Notes: generated by a model not told the origin, from the letters alone. Counted from the first letter of the stretch, positions 22,893 to 33,841 are shown. The stretch is DNA of 64,000 nt from Xanthostigma xanthostigma (GCA_963575645.1 OY754468.1:23894465-23958464), one strand, 5' to 3'. Numbers and translations: made by a program.

Positions 22893-23476
22893 GTGCCCAT
22901 ATTCACCGAACACTATTGAAGATAGAAGTTACTAATCTTGGAACAAATTTACTCGTTAGAATAAAATTTACTTTCACTTCACCAAGAAAAATATCAGGTA
23001 GAAAAGTTTGTTAAAGAATAAATATGCAAAGCACTATATTCCTTGCTCTTCTTGTTGAATATTATGACTTTCACCCAAAAGTGTTAGTGTAAACGTTAAA
23101 AAAAAGTTTCACAAAATAATATTTTATCCTAACCCAATTGCACACAAAACTTCCACTATCTAACTTTAATGTTTTACAAATATGCACTTCGCAAAAGATT
23201 AAAAAACAACACAAATAAATTCACAAGAGCAATTGTAGATATAATACTCCACGTTTGTAGTTTAGGTATTATGATCTATTGGCCATCATTATTATATTAG
23301 GCGAATAAATATTTATACCCTGGAAGTAAGACACAATTGATTTACCTGCAGCTGCCTGCAATAAACATAATTATGTTTGGTGAATTAAATTATCGCTATT
23401 TATTCAAAGGAATAGCTACCTGAAGAACAAATGAATTAATTAAATAACTGCTTACGTTCGGTGAATATGGCCATTA
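22893..23476. mobile_element. terminal-inverted-repeat MITE family B, copy 1 (uninterrupted)
   Basis: The ends are GCCCATATTCACCGAACAC on the left and its near mirror GTTCGGTGAATATGGCC on the right. The interior matches 53830-54575 over most of its length (CACTATTGAA.GATAGAAG, CACCAAGAAAA.TATCAGGTA, TTATCGCTATTTATTC). No ORF. At the position where copy 2 has a nested insertion, this copy reads AACTGCTTACGTTCGG, an empty site. Confidence 0.8.
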
Positions 23477-23479
23477 GAG

Positions 23480-24060
23480 AATCGTTTGCCAAAGTTTGTT
23501 GGTATCATTTTGAAAATAGTGGTAAATGATCATAATATACGGTCAAAAGTTTTTATATGACTAATGACTATATTATATTGTCATCATTTTTCTGCAGATT
23601 TGTAAATTTCATGACACCATTTCGTCAATGGTGAGTTGGAGAGCTTTTGTGTGACGGGCCAGACAGAAGTATTTTCTATTAATTCATAGCTAAGACACAG
23701 GTTCCAATTCATAGTTCCAATTCATAGTTAAGACATAGAGAATGGTTACGATTTTTTAACACGTGGGTTACCATTCCGATCATATTATTATAATTTTACA
23801 CGACCTGCGTGAAATCATAAAGCTATCTATAACCCAAAACTCTACTTTGACATATTAAATCACTGACTGATGTGGATCTGGCATTTGAATTATGCATGAG
23901 TTGTGTTACTACATCTATTTTTAATGACACCGCCGATATATTTTAAGAGCAATCGTCCATTGAGAAAAATGTTTTATTTCTCTGTCAAAAGATTAAATTT
24001 CTGGTTCTATTTTCACTCAAGCAGACAATAAATAGATTACAATCCGTAATTACGAAAAAT
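23480..24060. other. Helitron-related fragment and unassigned AT-rich DNA
   Basis: AAATTTCATGACACCATTTC and TTTTGTGTGACGGGCCAGAC around 23606-23665 resemble the Helitron-like piece at 19370-19440. CAGGTTCCAATTCATAGTT contains a short duplicated word. No ends were found. Confidence 0.4.
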
Positions 24061-24065
24061 AATTT

Positions 24066-24595
24066 TGATTAAAAAAAAACGGCCAAGTGTGATTCGGACT
24101 CGCGCACCGAGGGTTCCGTACAAACTTGTAGGTATGTAAATAGTTCCTCCATCACCGGAATCGAGTTTCGAAGATTTTAGCCGCTGGAAAACTACTGACC
24201 CCATCGACAAACGTAGCGGTCAGTTTGCCAACCAAGCGCGTAATTGCAATGAGTTCAGATGGACTACTGAACTGTAAGTGTAATGTACCTCGTGACTATA
24301 TCTATTTGTCGTACCGTGTTGTATGCGAGAGTTCTCATATTGTGCAATATAAACGCACCGGTGTGTAGCATGTTGTTGCGGTTTTTAAAAACATTATTTT
24401 TTTGTGATGCAACTACAAATTTACAGTTTCGGATTTTTCCCTTTACTTGTGCTATAATAACACATTGCTTCTTGCCCATGATTCTAGATCAACGGGAAGT
24501 ACCCTATATAGGTTTTGATTCCCAAAAGTCTTGACAGGCGGACAACAAAGTGATCCTATAAAGGTTAATTTTTACGGAACTCTAAAAAGTATCGA
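24066..24595 (-). repeat. interspersed repeat family A, copy 2 (minus)
   Basis: Reverse-complement match to 883-1453: a plus-strand A-run, then CGGCCAAGTGTGATTCGGAC, TCGCGCACCGAGGGTTCCGT, and further in TTTACAGTTTCGGATTTTTC, GATTCTAGATCAACGGGAAG and ACCTATATAGGTTTTGATTC. Small frames on both strands in this interval are incidental. Confidence 0.65.
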
Positions 24596-24599
24596 TTTG

Positions 24600-24939
24600 A
24601 ACGAAAAATTGCAGTCATACATTGTCCTACATATTTTAATATTTTGTGTAGTTATAGATTGATACAGGCTATACTTTTCTGCGCAAATCACCTCATTTAA
24701 AAAATCGTCTGCAACACATCTATACGTCTTCAGTTGAAATGTCAAATGTCATCAGTGTTTTTTATAACATGTTTTTGTTGGGAAACCCTATTTATTGAAC
24801 TGTAACATAATTTTATTATTTAACCTTTGATTTTATTTTTATTTAATTTAGCACTTTGATATCGACTTATGTAAATATTTTCATTTTTATTAACCGTCTA
24901 CCTACAAAGCATACGTTACACGTATTTCATTAACTTTTA
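24600..24939. other. AT-rich DNA, nothing recognised
   Basis: No feature identified. Confidence 0.4.
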
Positions 24940-25245
24940 TTAGGCGTTTTGATGTGAAACGTCTACTGGCGCGTTTGGATGGGAGTGAAAACGTGCAATG
25001 CCGTGACACTCGGCGTGTTACGTTTAATTTAGCTACTAGATTTCGTTAGATGACAGCGCGTAACGGTTGCTTTATGTATGCGTTGGATTGTAACATGGAT
25101 TTTTTCGATGACGACATCTAACCTACATTTATTAGTTAATAGAATAGTCATTTGAGTGGCGCTGCTTGCAACTTAAAGTAACATTTGAGAAGCTTAAATT
25201 TTGTTTTACATCTGCCAGGCGTCTTACGACAGCTCCTCTTTTTTT
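24940..25245 (-). repeat. GAGCCGTC repeat family, copy 2 (long form, minus)
   Basis: Aligns with 29160-29587: CGCGTTTGGATGGGAGTGAA, TTTCGTTAGATGACAGCGCG, TATGCGTTGGATTGTAACAT, GACGACATCTAACCTAC, GGCGCTGCTTGCAACTTAAA and ACATCTGCCAGGCGTCTTAC, ending in AGCTCCTC and a T-run. Useful as the copy without the internal tandem duplication and palindrome seen in copy 3. Confidence 0.75.
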
Positions 25246-25383
25246 AGCAGAACACTGATTCAGTTTGGCATTGAACATTCGACACTTTTAAAAGTGGGTT
25301 TTCCTGTTTTTGCAAATAAAATTAGATTTAAAAGGTACGTTAGCAAACAATATTGTTTTGACGCTACAAAATTGTTTTTGTCG

Positions 25384-25655
25384 TATAGAATAGAATAGTT
25401 CTTTATTTGCAGAGCCATGATGGATACAGTCGTCAAAACAATTAGAAAAAAAAGTAGAATATATCTGAGATATTATAAGGCACTTTTCCTACAATATGTG
25501 CTTCTTTTTTTTAAACTGATTGTCTTTGAGACATTTTATTTCTTGCGGTAAAGAATGAAACATTTTGTGTCCTGTATAAGACACTGATTTCTGAAAGGAG
25601 GCTCTGTTTTATGTTTGAGAGTAATCTTTGTTGCGGGTATCATACTTATTTGGCT
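25384..25655 (-). mobile_element. LINE 3' end, CR1/jockey-like, minus strand
   Basis: Reverse complement matches 38735-38971: ATGATACCCGCAAC, GATTACTCTCAAA, TTACCGCAAGAAATAAAATG, CTTATAATATCTCAGATATA, TTGTTTTGACGACTGTA and a final ATTCTATTCTATA tail. It holds only the last part of the ORF and the 3' UTR; 5' truncation is typical of target-primed reverse transcription. Confidence 0.75.
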
Positions 25656-25922
25656 ATGGTAATAATAAATAATCTTTATCAGTACCAGATTAAAGCACTA
25701 AAAGGCCAAATTCAGCCACTGGCTGTTTTTCAGTTATGTATTGGGATTAATTATGCAAGGAAATGTCATTGATTTGATTATTCATTTTACCTATTATGTG
25801 CCAAGGTTTTTTTTTTTTTGGGAAAGTGTCTTTATCAGATCCAAAGAAGAATTCATCAACTTGTTTCAAAACCCACGTGTATGGAATGTTTGCTTCTTGA
25901 TTCCCTACAACAGGAAACCAGA

Positions 25923-26197
25923 GTTGAAGAATAAACTTCACGATGAAAAAATGACTGTGACCAGCCGTCTAAAATGATCACTGATCTGACAAGAGGGAAC
26001 TACGTTCCAAAGTAACGTATGTTGTCCTATATGTCACCGCAGTCACGACGGTCGCTCCAACCGAGTAGCCGACGTAACATCCGACCGAGTGTTTGCTCAG
26101 TCGGGATCGACGTGACAAAGTCACGATGATTTTTCACTGATTTTTGTGTAACTGGAATAACAGTCACTGTGATCACATAGTAACGACTTTTCTCATG
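25923..26197 (+). repeat. interspersed repeat family C, copy A
   Basis: Inverted copy of 32359-32579. Shared blocks: CTTCACGATGAAAAAATGAC, GACCAGCCGTCTAAAATGAT, GTAGCCGACGTAACATCCGA, AGTCACGATGATTTTTCACT and CACTGTGATCACATAGTAAC. Both ends are rich in TGAC/GTCA words. No ORF; likely a DNA-transposon MITE, class unknown. Confidence 0.7.
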
Positions 26198-26290
26198 TTT
26201 ACTGTTAACTCAATCCGTGGACACACGGTATATTAATGTTTACTATATCATATAACAGCTGAAGGGTTACCAATTATCTGTACCGTCATA

Positions 26291-26720
26291 ATCTGTTTTT
26301 AACCGACGAAAAACAAAAACGGAGGAGGTTCTCAATTCGACGCGTATATTTTTTTTTTTTTTATTTTTTTTTTTTTTTATTTATGTATGACCACGCATAA
26401 CTTTTTACAGAGTAGTCCGATTTTGATAATTATTTTTTTGTTTGAAAGGGTATACCCCGAAGTTGGTCCCATATAAATTTCGTAGAAAAATTCCAACCCT
26501 AAGGGTAGGAAAACAGGGGATGATTGATTGTTCACTCACTGATTGTAATGTATGACCACACATAACTTTTTACAGAGTGGTCCAATTTTGATAATTATTT
26601 TTTTATTGGATAGGGTATACCTCGAGGTTCGTCTCATATAAATTTGGAAAAAAAATTCCTACCCTAAGGGTGGGAAAATAGGGGTGATTTATTGTTCACT
26701 CACAGATTTTCATGCTGAGT
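26291..26720 (+). repeat. retroelement-like tail with a tandem duplication of about 166 bp
   Basis: GGAGGAGGTTCTCAATTCGA is followed by long T-runs, then TGTATGACCACGCATAACTT, which recurs as TGTATGACCACACATAACTT about 166 bp later. Both copies continue with TTTACAGAGT.GTCC, TTTTGATAATTATTTTTTT and CCCTAAGGGT.GGAAAA. A similar GGAGGTTCTCAATTCG word is common at 3' ends of insect non-LTR elements. Confidence 0.6.
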
Positions 26721-26890
26721 TGTGTATATTACAATTATAAATTATATAGCCACAAAAAATTATTAAATAAAAACTTTTTAACAAAAAAATTAAACCGCCG
26801 AAAAACTGAAAAGCAAAAAATAATAAATCTTTTTATTTAACTAAGTTCTATCTGAGTAGTTGAACGTATGTGAAAGTCTAGTATATCTAA

Positions 26891-27614
26891 GCCGCTGGTC
26901 TGCAATAAACGCCGTAGATCGCATACAGCGTCACGCCATACGTCGCGTCTGTATGCTTACTATGGAAATGTATACATACGGTCTCTTTTTCACGTTAAAC
27001 GCAGCGTCCAAATGCCATCCGTCGTACCTAAATGTTGTAGGCAGCGTCTTTAGTTATTTTCGAGCATTGTAGCGTCACGGACGTTGTGAAATACGCCGCG
27101 CAATGAGTAGATTTGATAAAGAAAAGGACGAGTTATTTAATGATAGACCTAATTTTTCTGCTGCAGAAATGGGATAGCGATATCTTTTTGATGGTTGTAT
27201 GTCATTTTTAACTAGTTTCAATACGCTCATGAACTGTTCCCTTGACAAACGAAGATATTCCACAAACTTGATATTATTGTTATTTATGTGTTTCACCAAC
27301 ATGTTAAAACACCCTTCAGTATCCCTCCTCACAAATAATTCTTGTTTTCTTCGTCTCTTTTTCGGCAGTAACATTCTTAGGAGGTCATCGTCATCCTCAT
27401 CTTCCTCGAGTAAAAGAAGCGTTAAAATTGTTTTAGCATCCATTTTTTAACAAAACTAGTTGAAAGATCGAACTATACTGACGACGAGCGATCTCCGCTC
27501 ATGACGTTCTCTTTTTATAATGACCACTTAAGTCGCGAGTGACGTACTAACGTTGTACGCTACGTCAGCGAACGCTCGACGCAGCGCATGGCGTAAAAAT
27601 TGTAGACCAGCGGC
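26891..27614 (-). mobile_element. PIF/Harbinger non-autonomous element with TAA target duplication
   Basis: Terminal inverted repeats GCCGCTGGTCTGCAAT (26891) and its mirror ATTGTAGACCAGCGGC (to 27614) differ by one base. TAA is duplicated at 26888-26890 and 27615-27617, matching the TWA target of PIF/Harbinger. It carries the N-terminal part of a transposase on the minus strand but no DDE domain, so it is internally deleted. Confidence 0.88.
27075..27443 (-). pseudogene. PIF/Harbinger transposase, N-terminal fragment
   Basis: The minus-strand frame of 122 codons begins MDAKTILTLLLLEEDEDDDD, then a basic LPKKRRRKQELFVRR and GCFNMLVKHI, EYLRLSREQFMSVLKLV, and ends the recognisable part at RYRYPISAAEKL. 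This matches the region before the DDE domain of Harbinger nucleases as I recall it. The last 20 or so residues do not look like transposase and may come from the deletion junction. About 100 of the usual 350-400 residues remain, so it cannot be catalytic. Confidence 0.75.
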
Positions 27615-27975
27615 TAAGTAATTTTGAGTCGGCGTCAAACCATCAATGAACAAAGATCACTAAAAGAAATAACCAAATCAAATTAACAATGATACGTGAA
27701 ATCTCCAGCGATAAACATTAACATTAAACATGCGCTCTCCACACGACCACTCGCAAAGACGTGTGCCCGTTAGGGTTGCTCTGTCGCTCATATTAACTTC
27801 GTGAACGCTCAGAGATTTCCGGCGAAGGATTGTTGACGCCGACTCAAAATTACTTAGATATACTAGACTTTCACATACGTTCAACTACTCAGATAGAACT
27901 TAGTTAAATAAAAAGATTTATTATTTTTTGCTTTTCAGTTTTTCGGCGGTTTAATTTTTTTGTTAAAAAGTTTTT

Positions 27976-28655
27976 TTATATTACACAGAACATGTAAAAG
28001 TTGGTGTTTTAATCTGGGAAATCCCAACGACCCGCAGTGACTTCACGCCAACGCATAAACACGGTTGTGTTAAATTAATAATATGATTTTACAGTAAACA
28101 TTTTACATATATGTTCAATATACTACACTTCACACATAAATAAAACAATATATTTAATCCAGCAATTAAATAACTATTTAAATTAAATAAACCACTGCAG
28201 GACTACGATCCGCCTTTGTGGTCCATCAATTCGGTATTATTTCCAAATCCTCAGTATACTTTCACTGTTTAGGTACTCTTGTTTCTAGAACAAATTAATT
28301 ACATACAGCGTGATTTTTAAGTTGATTCTTCTTTTTTAACAGTGTGTAGGAATCAAATAGACAAACAAATATTAATTAAATAACTTTTTTGTCAAGACTC
28401 AAAAATAAGAGAAAAACAGCCGTTCAAAGTTTAATTAATTTTTTAAATTTCATTTAATTCAAAAATCCGGCTAACACGCGAAGAAATGATAACACGAATC
28501 GAAAATGCATCCCAAAGAATTCACGGAAGACCTTTATCTCTACTACAAGAATATACATATTACATATATTCAAATCTTTGATTAACGTCTGATTAGAACT
28601 CTTCAATAAATAAATAATTGGTCGATAATTTTATTTATTGAACATATTACATATA
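27976..28655. other. AT-rich DNA, nothing recognised
   Basis: No gene or bounded repeat was seen. Confidence 0.45.
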
Positions 28656-28659
28656 TCAT

Positions 28660-28962
28660 TGATACCAAAAGATACGGCCCGCGGGCCGCATCCGGCCCTC
28701 AAGCCATCTCAATACGGCCCGCGACCAGGATCTATCCAGGGAAGATTTTAGACACCTGACATCAATGAGCATATCAAAAACAAGAGACCGCAGGTGTCCC
28801 CAAGCTCAAAATAATACACCCATTTTATTACCTTTATATGAAAATTAATTTAAACATAATAAATAAAGGTTTTAGTATTAAATTTAGAGTCTGGTCCGCT
28901 AACACACCCTTAATCTTATAAATGGCCCATTAGAAAAATCAGTCGGACACCCCTGATATATA
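28660..28962. mobile_element. hAT-type element, decayed
   Basis: The left part holds ATACGGCCCGCGGGCCGCAT and TCCGGCCC, the right end (minus strand) starts CAGGGGTGTCCGACTGATTT. Both are characteristic of a widespread hAT group. The left terminal bases have diverged (CAAAAGATAC) and no clean 8-bp duplication was found. No coding sequence. Confidence 0.65.
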
Positions 28963-29159
28963 TTATAGTTCAGAGGTTTGTGTCATTAACTGCGTGTATG
29001 ATACACATAACAGGTATGTATGTCCGTTTATGTAATGAACCGTTATCTGTATTGCAGGTAATCATAATAAGCCAACATGTTAAATATACGATGCGTACGA
29101 GGAAGCTCACAAAATTTGAAAAATTAAGTATTTGTTCGTTGGAAGAAGACGCGTTATGA

Positions 29160-29587
29160 GATATTTTCTTGATTTTGAAACATCAACTAGCGCATTTGGA
29201 TGGGAGTATAAAGGTGTAGTACATGCCGTGATATACGACGCTGTTCATGACACGTCGCGTCGTTACGATTAATTTGGTTACTAGAATTTCGTAAGATGAC
29301 AGCGCGACAATGTGTATTAGCGCGCGCGTGTGTGTATGCGTTGGATTATAACATGACTTTTGTTGACGGCGACATCTAACCTGCACTTATTAGTCATTTA
29401 ACTGGCGCTGCTTGTAACTTAAAACTGCATACTGCGGACATGGCGTGTTGATGGCGACAATTAACTTGCATTTATTCGTTACAAACAGCCCCACATAAAT
29501 GACTTATGTGGGGCTGTTTGTAACTTGAAGTTGCATTTGGCATTATGTTTCACATCTGCCAGACGTCCCATGACGGCTCTTTTTTTG
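29160..29587 (-). repeat. GAGCCGTC repeat family, copy 3 (long form, minus)
   Basis: Aligns with 24940-25245 and ends CACATCTGCCAGACGTCCCA, TGACGGCTC and a T-run. Compared with that copy it has a tandem duplication: GTTGACGGCGACATCTAACC...GCTTGTAACTTAAAACTGCA is followed by GTTGATGGCGACAATTAACT...GTTTGTAACTTGAAGTTGCA. The second unit contains the palindrome at 29478-29524. Confidence 0.75.
29478..29524. repeat. perfect palindrome, 21-bp arms, formed inside a repeat
   Basis: GTTACAAACAGCCCCACATA plus A, centre ATGAC, then the exact reverse complement. The related unit upstream and the paralogous copy at 25150-25190 lack the left arm, so it appears to be an inserted inverted copy of adjacent sequence. 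Confidence 0.9.
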
Positions 29588-29589
29588 TT

Positions 29590-30440
29590 TTTTTGTAAAT
29601 TTTTTTACAAAGAAGAAAAAATATTCTCAAAAAAAGCCTTTACATGTTGATTTTTGTCTGTATAAAGAGTTTTACACTTACCTATGCTGAGAAGTTGGTT
29701 GTGTGGATCTCTATGGTGATCGCACTTCTAGAGTTATCAATAAACGACCCGCATCACGGCTTATAGTTTGAGCGACTCTAGTATAATTTGCTGGGTTATT
29801 TTTATTATAATTTATTATATTACATTTCACCAACTTGCATTCCGTCAACTTGTGGAAATACCTAATGACATTTAGTAGGTATACATTACATATCGTGTAA
29901 TATTGCTCACCGTTCTGTTTTATGTCGTGTTTTCCGTGCTCATTAAACTTAACGTTTACGTTAGGTCATTTTCTCTACATTCCTGCAGTCCTGCTTGAAC
30001 TTTAATTGACACAAAATATTATTCAAGGGCATATACCATTATAGGCGATGTAGGCTATAGACTATAAAGTATAAAACCCTTGCCCTTTTATATAAAAGAG
30101 CGCGAAAATGTGTAAAATTCTTGGAATCATTATTTTTGTGGTTTTCATACTACAATTGAACTTCTCTAAATTGAATTTCAAGGGAAAGATTTTCGAGTTA
30201 CGGGCGTACAATAAAACTCATCCAAACATCTACATATTGATCGTAAATATTGGGAAGACTGTAAAATTCATTTATATTTGTGGTTGGCCAGTGCCGTATT
30301 TTTTTTTGCGATTGGTCAACATATAATCTAGCAAGGTCAATGTATATCCGCATCTATGATCCTTTCTGTAACAAATGGAATAAGCAAATAAAAAAAAGCT
30401 GCTTGAACAATCAGAACTTGTAAGCTTTGCACTATACCGT
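29590..30440. other. no recognisable gene or repeat
   Basis: A 72-codon frame at 30108 has no recognisable domain. Otherwise AT-rich. Confidence 0.45.
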
Positions 30441-30443
30441 ATT

Positions 30444-30866
30444 AAGAGTATTCGTCCCTACAAATACCCCCTGCACCCTTCATCTCAAATCTTTTCCCCT
30501 CGCCTGAAAACGGTTCGTGCTCTCCCGACGCTATTTTTAAAGCTAGAGGGTTTTGGTAAACGCCAAATGAAAGACAAAGAATCAGACTACAGATCCTTCA
30601 GGCGAATTTTTTGAAAAACAGTTTCGCCTACGTGTGAAATATTACGTAACTTATTATTTTTTTCAAAAGGTTGTAAGTTTTTTCAGGATTTTTTTTCAAA
30701 AAATTCGCCTGAAGGATCTGTAGTCTGATTCTTTGTCTTTCATTTGGCGTTTACTAGAACCCCCTAGCTTTGAAAATAGCGTCGGGAGAGCGCGAACCGT
30801 TTTTAGCCGAGGGGAAAAGATTTGAGATGAAGGGTGCAGGGGGTGTTTGCAGGGACGAATACTCTT
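30444..30866. mobile_element. large foldback, arms about 175 bp
   Basis: Arms 30444-30618 and 30692-30866 are inverted copies with few mismatches (AAGAGTATTCGTCCCT, CCTGCACCCTTCATCTCAAA, GTAAACGCCAAATGAAAGAC and AAGAATCAGACTACAGATCC recur in mirror image). The 73-nt spacer is AT-rich. A 100-codon minus-strand frame over the right arm is incidental. Confidence 0.85.
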
Positions 30867-32355
30867 AAAGCTCGACTTTTTATTTCGACTCCAGATTTTT
30901 GAAAGAAACATTTTTTCTTGATTGTAAACTAACATTAAAATTGATGTCAAATCTTGTAAGGGAAGTAGAATTAAAAAAAAAATCGCTCGCACGTACAAAT
31001 TAGAACATAATTACTTGTACATAGCACACCAACAGCATGGATTATTTGGGCCCAGTACGATTTAATATTTTCAGTTTATTATTTTTTTAAAGCTAGATTG
31101 AACATCTAAACCTGGGAACTGGAAAAACTAACAATTGAATTTTCAACGCCTTTGCTGCATGTCCCCATTCTAAAGCCTCTGCATATACCATATACTTTAA
31201 TGTTATAGATATTTGATGCTTTATTTTTTTACTAAAACGCCGCCCTTTAATTAATCCCACGTCTCTTCTAAAAGAGAATGTTCATTTTCTGATCGTCGAT
31301 AAAATAACGAGTCAACACAAAGACTAGTTGACCGTTGCGATGCGTACTCCGTACGTTTACCTTTATGTTTTCAAGGTTACGGAGTGCGTGTCATCGCTGG
31401 GCTCGTGTCGCACGCAGCGATCTTGTACCGACTGCGCGTGAGAAATGGAAGGCGTAAAATTTAAAAATAAATATACTTAGTTAGAAAAAACCAATATACA
31501 AAAAGTAGGGTATTATATTTTTAGGTTTTGTTGACAAATATCTTTTGCCACCAAATTCACCAATAAATTTCCTGACAGTATCTATACAATAAATAATAAT
31601 TAATATCAGTTTTTGCTAAAAATACGTTAGTTTAGGACACCTTAGTTTTTTTTGGCTATTTTTTAGACGAACACTTAAAGAACTGATTTTCCTTCTAAAC
31701 ACATATTCGGCCGCTAAACAAAACCTCACGAATATCCACTATTTTGTAAAAATAGTCAAAATTTTTGTGGTACCTAAATTATGAAATTATTTGATTTAAG
31801 AATATGTTCAATCTACCCTCGATAAATACGAACTTTATGAAGATTTGAAAAACAATCGCATTGCTTCGATAACCACAAAAATCAGATTGTACCTCGCCAA
31901 ATCTCGGGACCTAATAAAACGGGCTCGGTTGGTGCGGATTCTACTGTTAGAATCAAAAGTGTAAGTCGATCGTGATAGCAATTTCAATGACTCGATTTTT
32001 GTTTCGATGTATCGTACAACCTTAACCTATTAGTGACCTCAGTGACGAGTTAATGTCTGGGTTGCTTTCAGAAAGCCGGTCAACCTTATCAATCATCCTC
32101 CTGTAGTGTTGGCAGTATTACTCTACAATTTATTATAGAGGTTAAACTGTAAATACGCAGTAATAAAGAATTTTTGCACATGACGTATCGGCATGCATAC
32201 ACAATACAAATATATTCTGTCTCTGTCAGTTCTAATACGCAAAGCCATGACACACTTGCGACGGAGAACATAATATCGGTTTACCGTTAACCGGCACGGA
32301 ATCTCTCTCCGTAGTGCGTTTGGTTGACACATGCGGCCAATCGACCTGTCACTAT
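30867..32355. other. no gene; one GC-rich hairpin
   Basis: An imperfect hairpin lies at 31337-31397: GCGATGCGTACTCCGTA pairs with TACGGAGTGCGTGTCATCGC. The surrounding 31300-31450 is more GC-rich than its flanks. Nothing else was recognised. Confidence 0.45.
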
Positions 32356-32358
32356 AGA

Positions 32359-32579
32359 CATGGGAAAAGTCGTTACTATGTGATCACAGTGACTGTTATT
32401 ACGGTTACACCAAAATCACAGTGAAAAATCATCGTGACTGTCACGTCTATCCCGACCGAGCAAACAGTCGGTCGGACGTTACGTCGGCTACTTTGGAACC
32501 TTTTGTCAGATCACAGTGATCATTTTAGACGGCTGGTCACAGTGATTTTTTCATCGTGAAGTTATTTATTCCCCAACTC
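32359..32579 (-). repeat. interspersed repeat family C, copy B (minus)
   Basis: Reverse-complement partner of 25923-26197, about 6.3 kb away. Shared words: AAAGTCGTTACTATGTGATC, GTGAAAAATCATCGTGACTG, GTTACGTCGGCTAC and CATTTTAGACGGCTGGTCAC. Confidence 0.7.
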
Positions 32580-33090
32580 TACCTGTCACACACTGTGTTT
32601 GCGTCGCTTATATCCGCCGCCGCGCTACCGCAAGATCGATTATAATCCGATATTCTCTTGTACAGGTGCTTCTCCACATATTGTGTGTGGCATTATTGAG
32701 GAAATGTCAGTTGATCATTTTACATCAGTCAGAAGCAGGACCGTCTTTTTTTTAGACGTGTGAATCGTACGAGGTACCATTTTAGAAGAAAGCAAAGTTA
32801 CGAGAAAACTATTCTAATAAATAGTACGGCAGAAGGAACCTTGAAAAATCCTTAATGGCGCCAGTCAAAGATAGATAAATATATGTTTATCGCTTCGCAT
32901 AGCGAAAATCAAACACAATTCAGTATAGTATAGAATAAAATAGTTGGCAAAACCAAAAGTGCACATCCCGCAAGTTTTCCACTGTACATATTATAATGAA
33001 AAAAAATTGAGAAAATAGATTTAAAAAAAAAAAAACAATTAAAAAAATAGAAAAAAAATAAAAATAAAATGGAATAGAAAAAAAAAAATA
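32580..33090. other. no gene; A-rich tract
   Basis: A-rich low-complexity sequence from about 33000 to 33090, directly beside the tRNA-like sequence, possibly part of the same retroposon. Nothing else was recognised. Confidence 0.45.
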
Positions 33091-33097
33091 TTACTTG

Positions 33098-33168
33098 TGT
33101 CAGCGGGAATCGAACTCGGCACCTTGCTATTACTGGACTACGCGTTTAACCACTCGGCCATTCTGATA
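33098..33168 (-). tRNA. tRNA-like sequence on the minus strand (pseudogene or SINE head)
   Basis: On the minus strand TATCAG opens an acceptor-like stem closed by CTGACA (5 of 6 pairs). A box-A-like ATGGCCGAGTGGTTAAACGC and a box-B-like GAGTTCGATTCCCG follow at tRNA spacing. The T-stem and anticodon stem pair poorly. Plus-strand A-runs at 33000-33090 become T-runs downstream on this strand, which could end Pol III transcription. A working tRNA is unlikely. Confidence 0.5.
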
Positions 33169-33172
33169 TCCC

Positions 33173-33442
33173 AGCTTGCGTTGTTATTATGGTATAGAAG
33201 TGGAGCAGTTATTCTACGTAATACACTACATTACAATAACAGTAATAGATATTTTTTTGTTTTTTTAAGGTTTTTTATTTTAACTATTAGCTGTCAAAAA
33301 TAATAAAATAAAACTGTTTATAAAAATTAAACTACTGAACACATTTATGTGAATTTAAATAGGGTTCTGGTCTGATAGTAAACTAAGTGAATAAAATATA
33401 ACCCAAGGCAATCCGACCAAAATTGCGATCTGTAGAGTCGTA
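33173..33442. other. AT-rich DNA, nothing recognised
   Basis: No feature identified. Confidence 0.4.
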
Positions 33443-33492
33443 ACGTACGTACATACGTACATACGTACATCCGTACATACGTACATACGTAC
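33443..33492. repeat. (ACGTACAT)n microsatellite
   Basis: About six imperfect 8-bp units of ACGTACAT, with one CCGTACAT variant. Confidence 0.9.
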
Positions 33493-33701
33493 AGACCAAC
33501 CGACAACTGCTGTTTGTAACTTTCAATTACAATTTTAATAGTATTTATGAACTCGAATTGATTTAAAAATGGTTCTGTTTTATAGATCAGAATCTCCTCT
33601 TTTCAAAAAGCTTCAATTTGAATGGATTTCGTGTGAAATTAACTTAGATATAACTTCTTATATGAACGAAAGTCAGCTCTGATGCTCAAAGCGATAATAA
33701 A

Positions 33702-33730
33702 GCACATACCGCTAATTTAGCGGTATGTGC
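33702..33730. repeat. perfect palindrome, 14-bp arms
   Basis: GCACATACCGCTAA, one T, then TTAGCGGTATGTGC. Confidence 0.9.
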
Positions 33731-33841
33731 AATAATTGATAACAATATTACAAATAACTATATAATTTATGCAATTTATGCTTTGAGGCTAAACTACTTG
33801 TCTGACAATTCATTTCGGTGAGTCAAACATTTATGAAAAAA

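Larger units (their letters stand above)
26767..27975. mobile_element. foldback element with about 140-bp arms, interrupted by a Harbinger element
   Basis: Left arm 26767-26890 continues at 27615-27636; right arm 27835-27975 is its reverse complement. Shared words include TTAAACCGCCGAAAAACTGA, GTTCTATCTGAGTAGTTGAA and GTATGTGAAAGTCTAGTATA. The right arm preserves an uninterrupted TATCTAAGTAATTTTGAG when read on the minus strand, while the left arm is split there by the insert at 26891-27614. The loop (27637-27834) has no recognisable protein. Confidence 0.8.

Noticed and set aside
30696..30998. 100-codon minus-strand frame
   Set aside because: Lies on one arm of a foldback, so its openness reflects the repeat and not selection.
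33443..33492. CRISPR-like repeat array
   Set aside because: It is an 8-bp microsatellite without spacers, in eukaryotic DNA.
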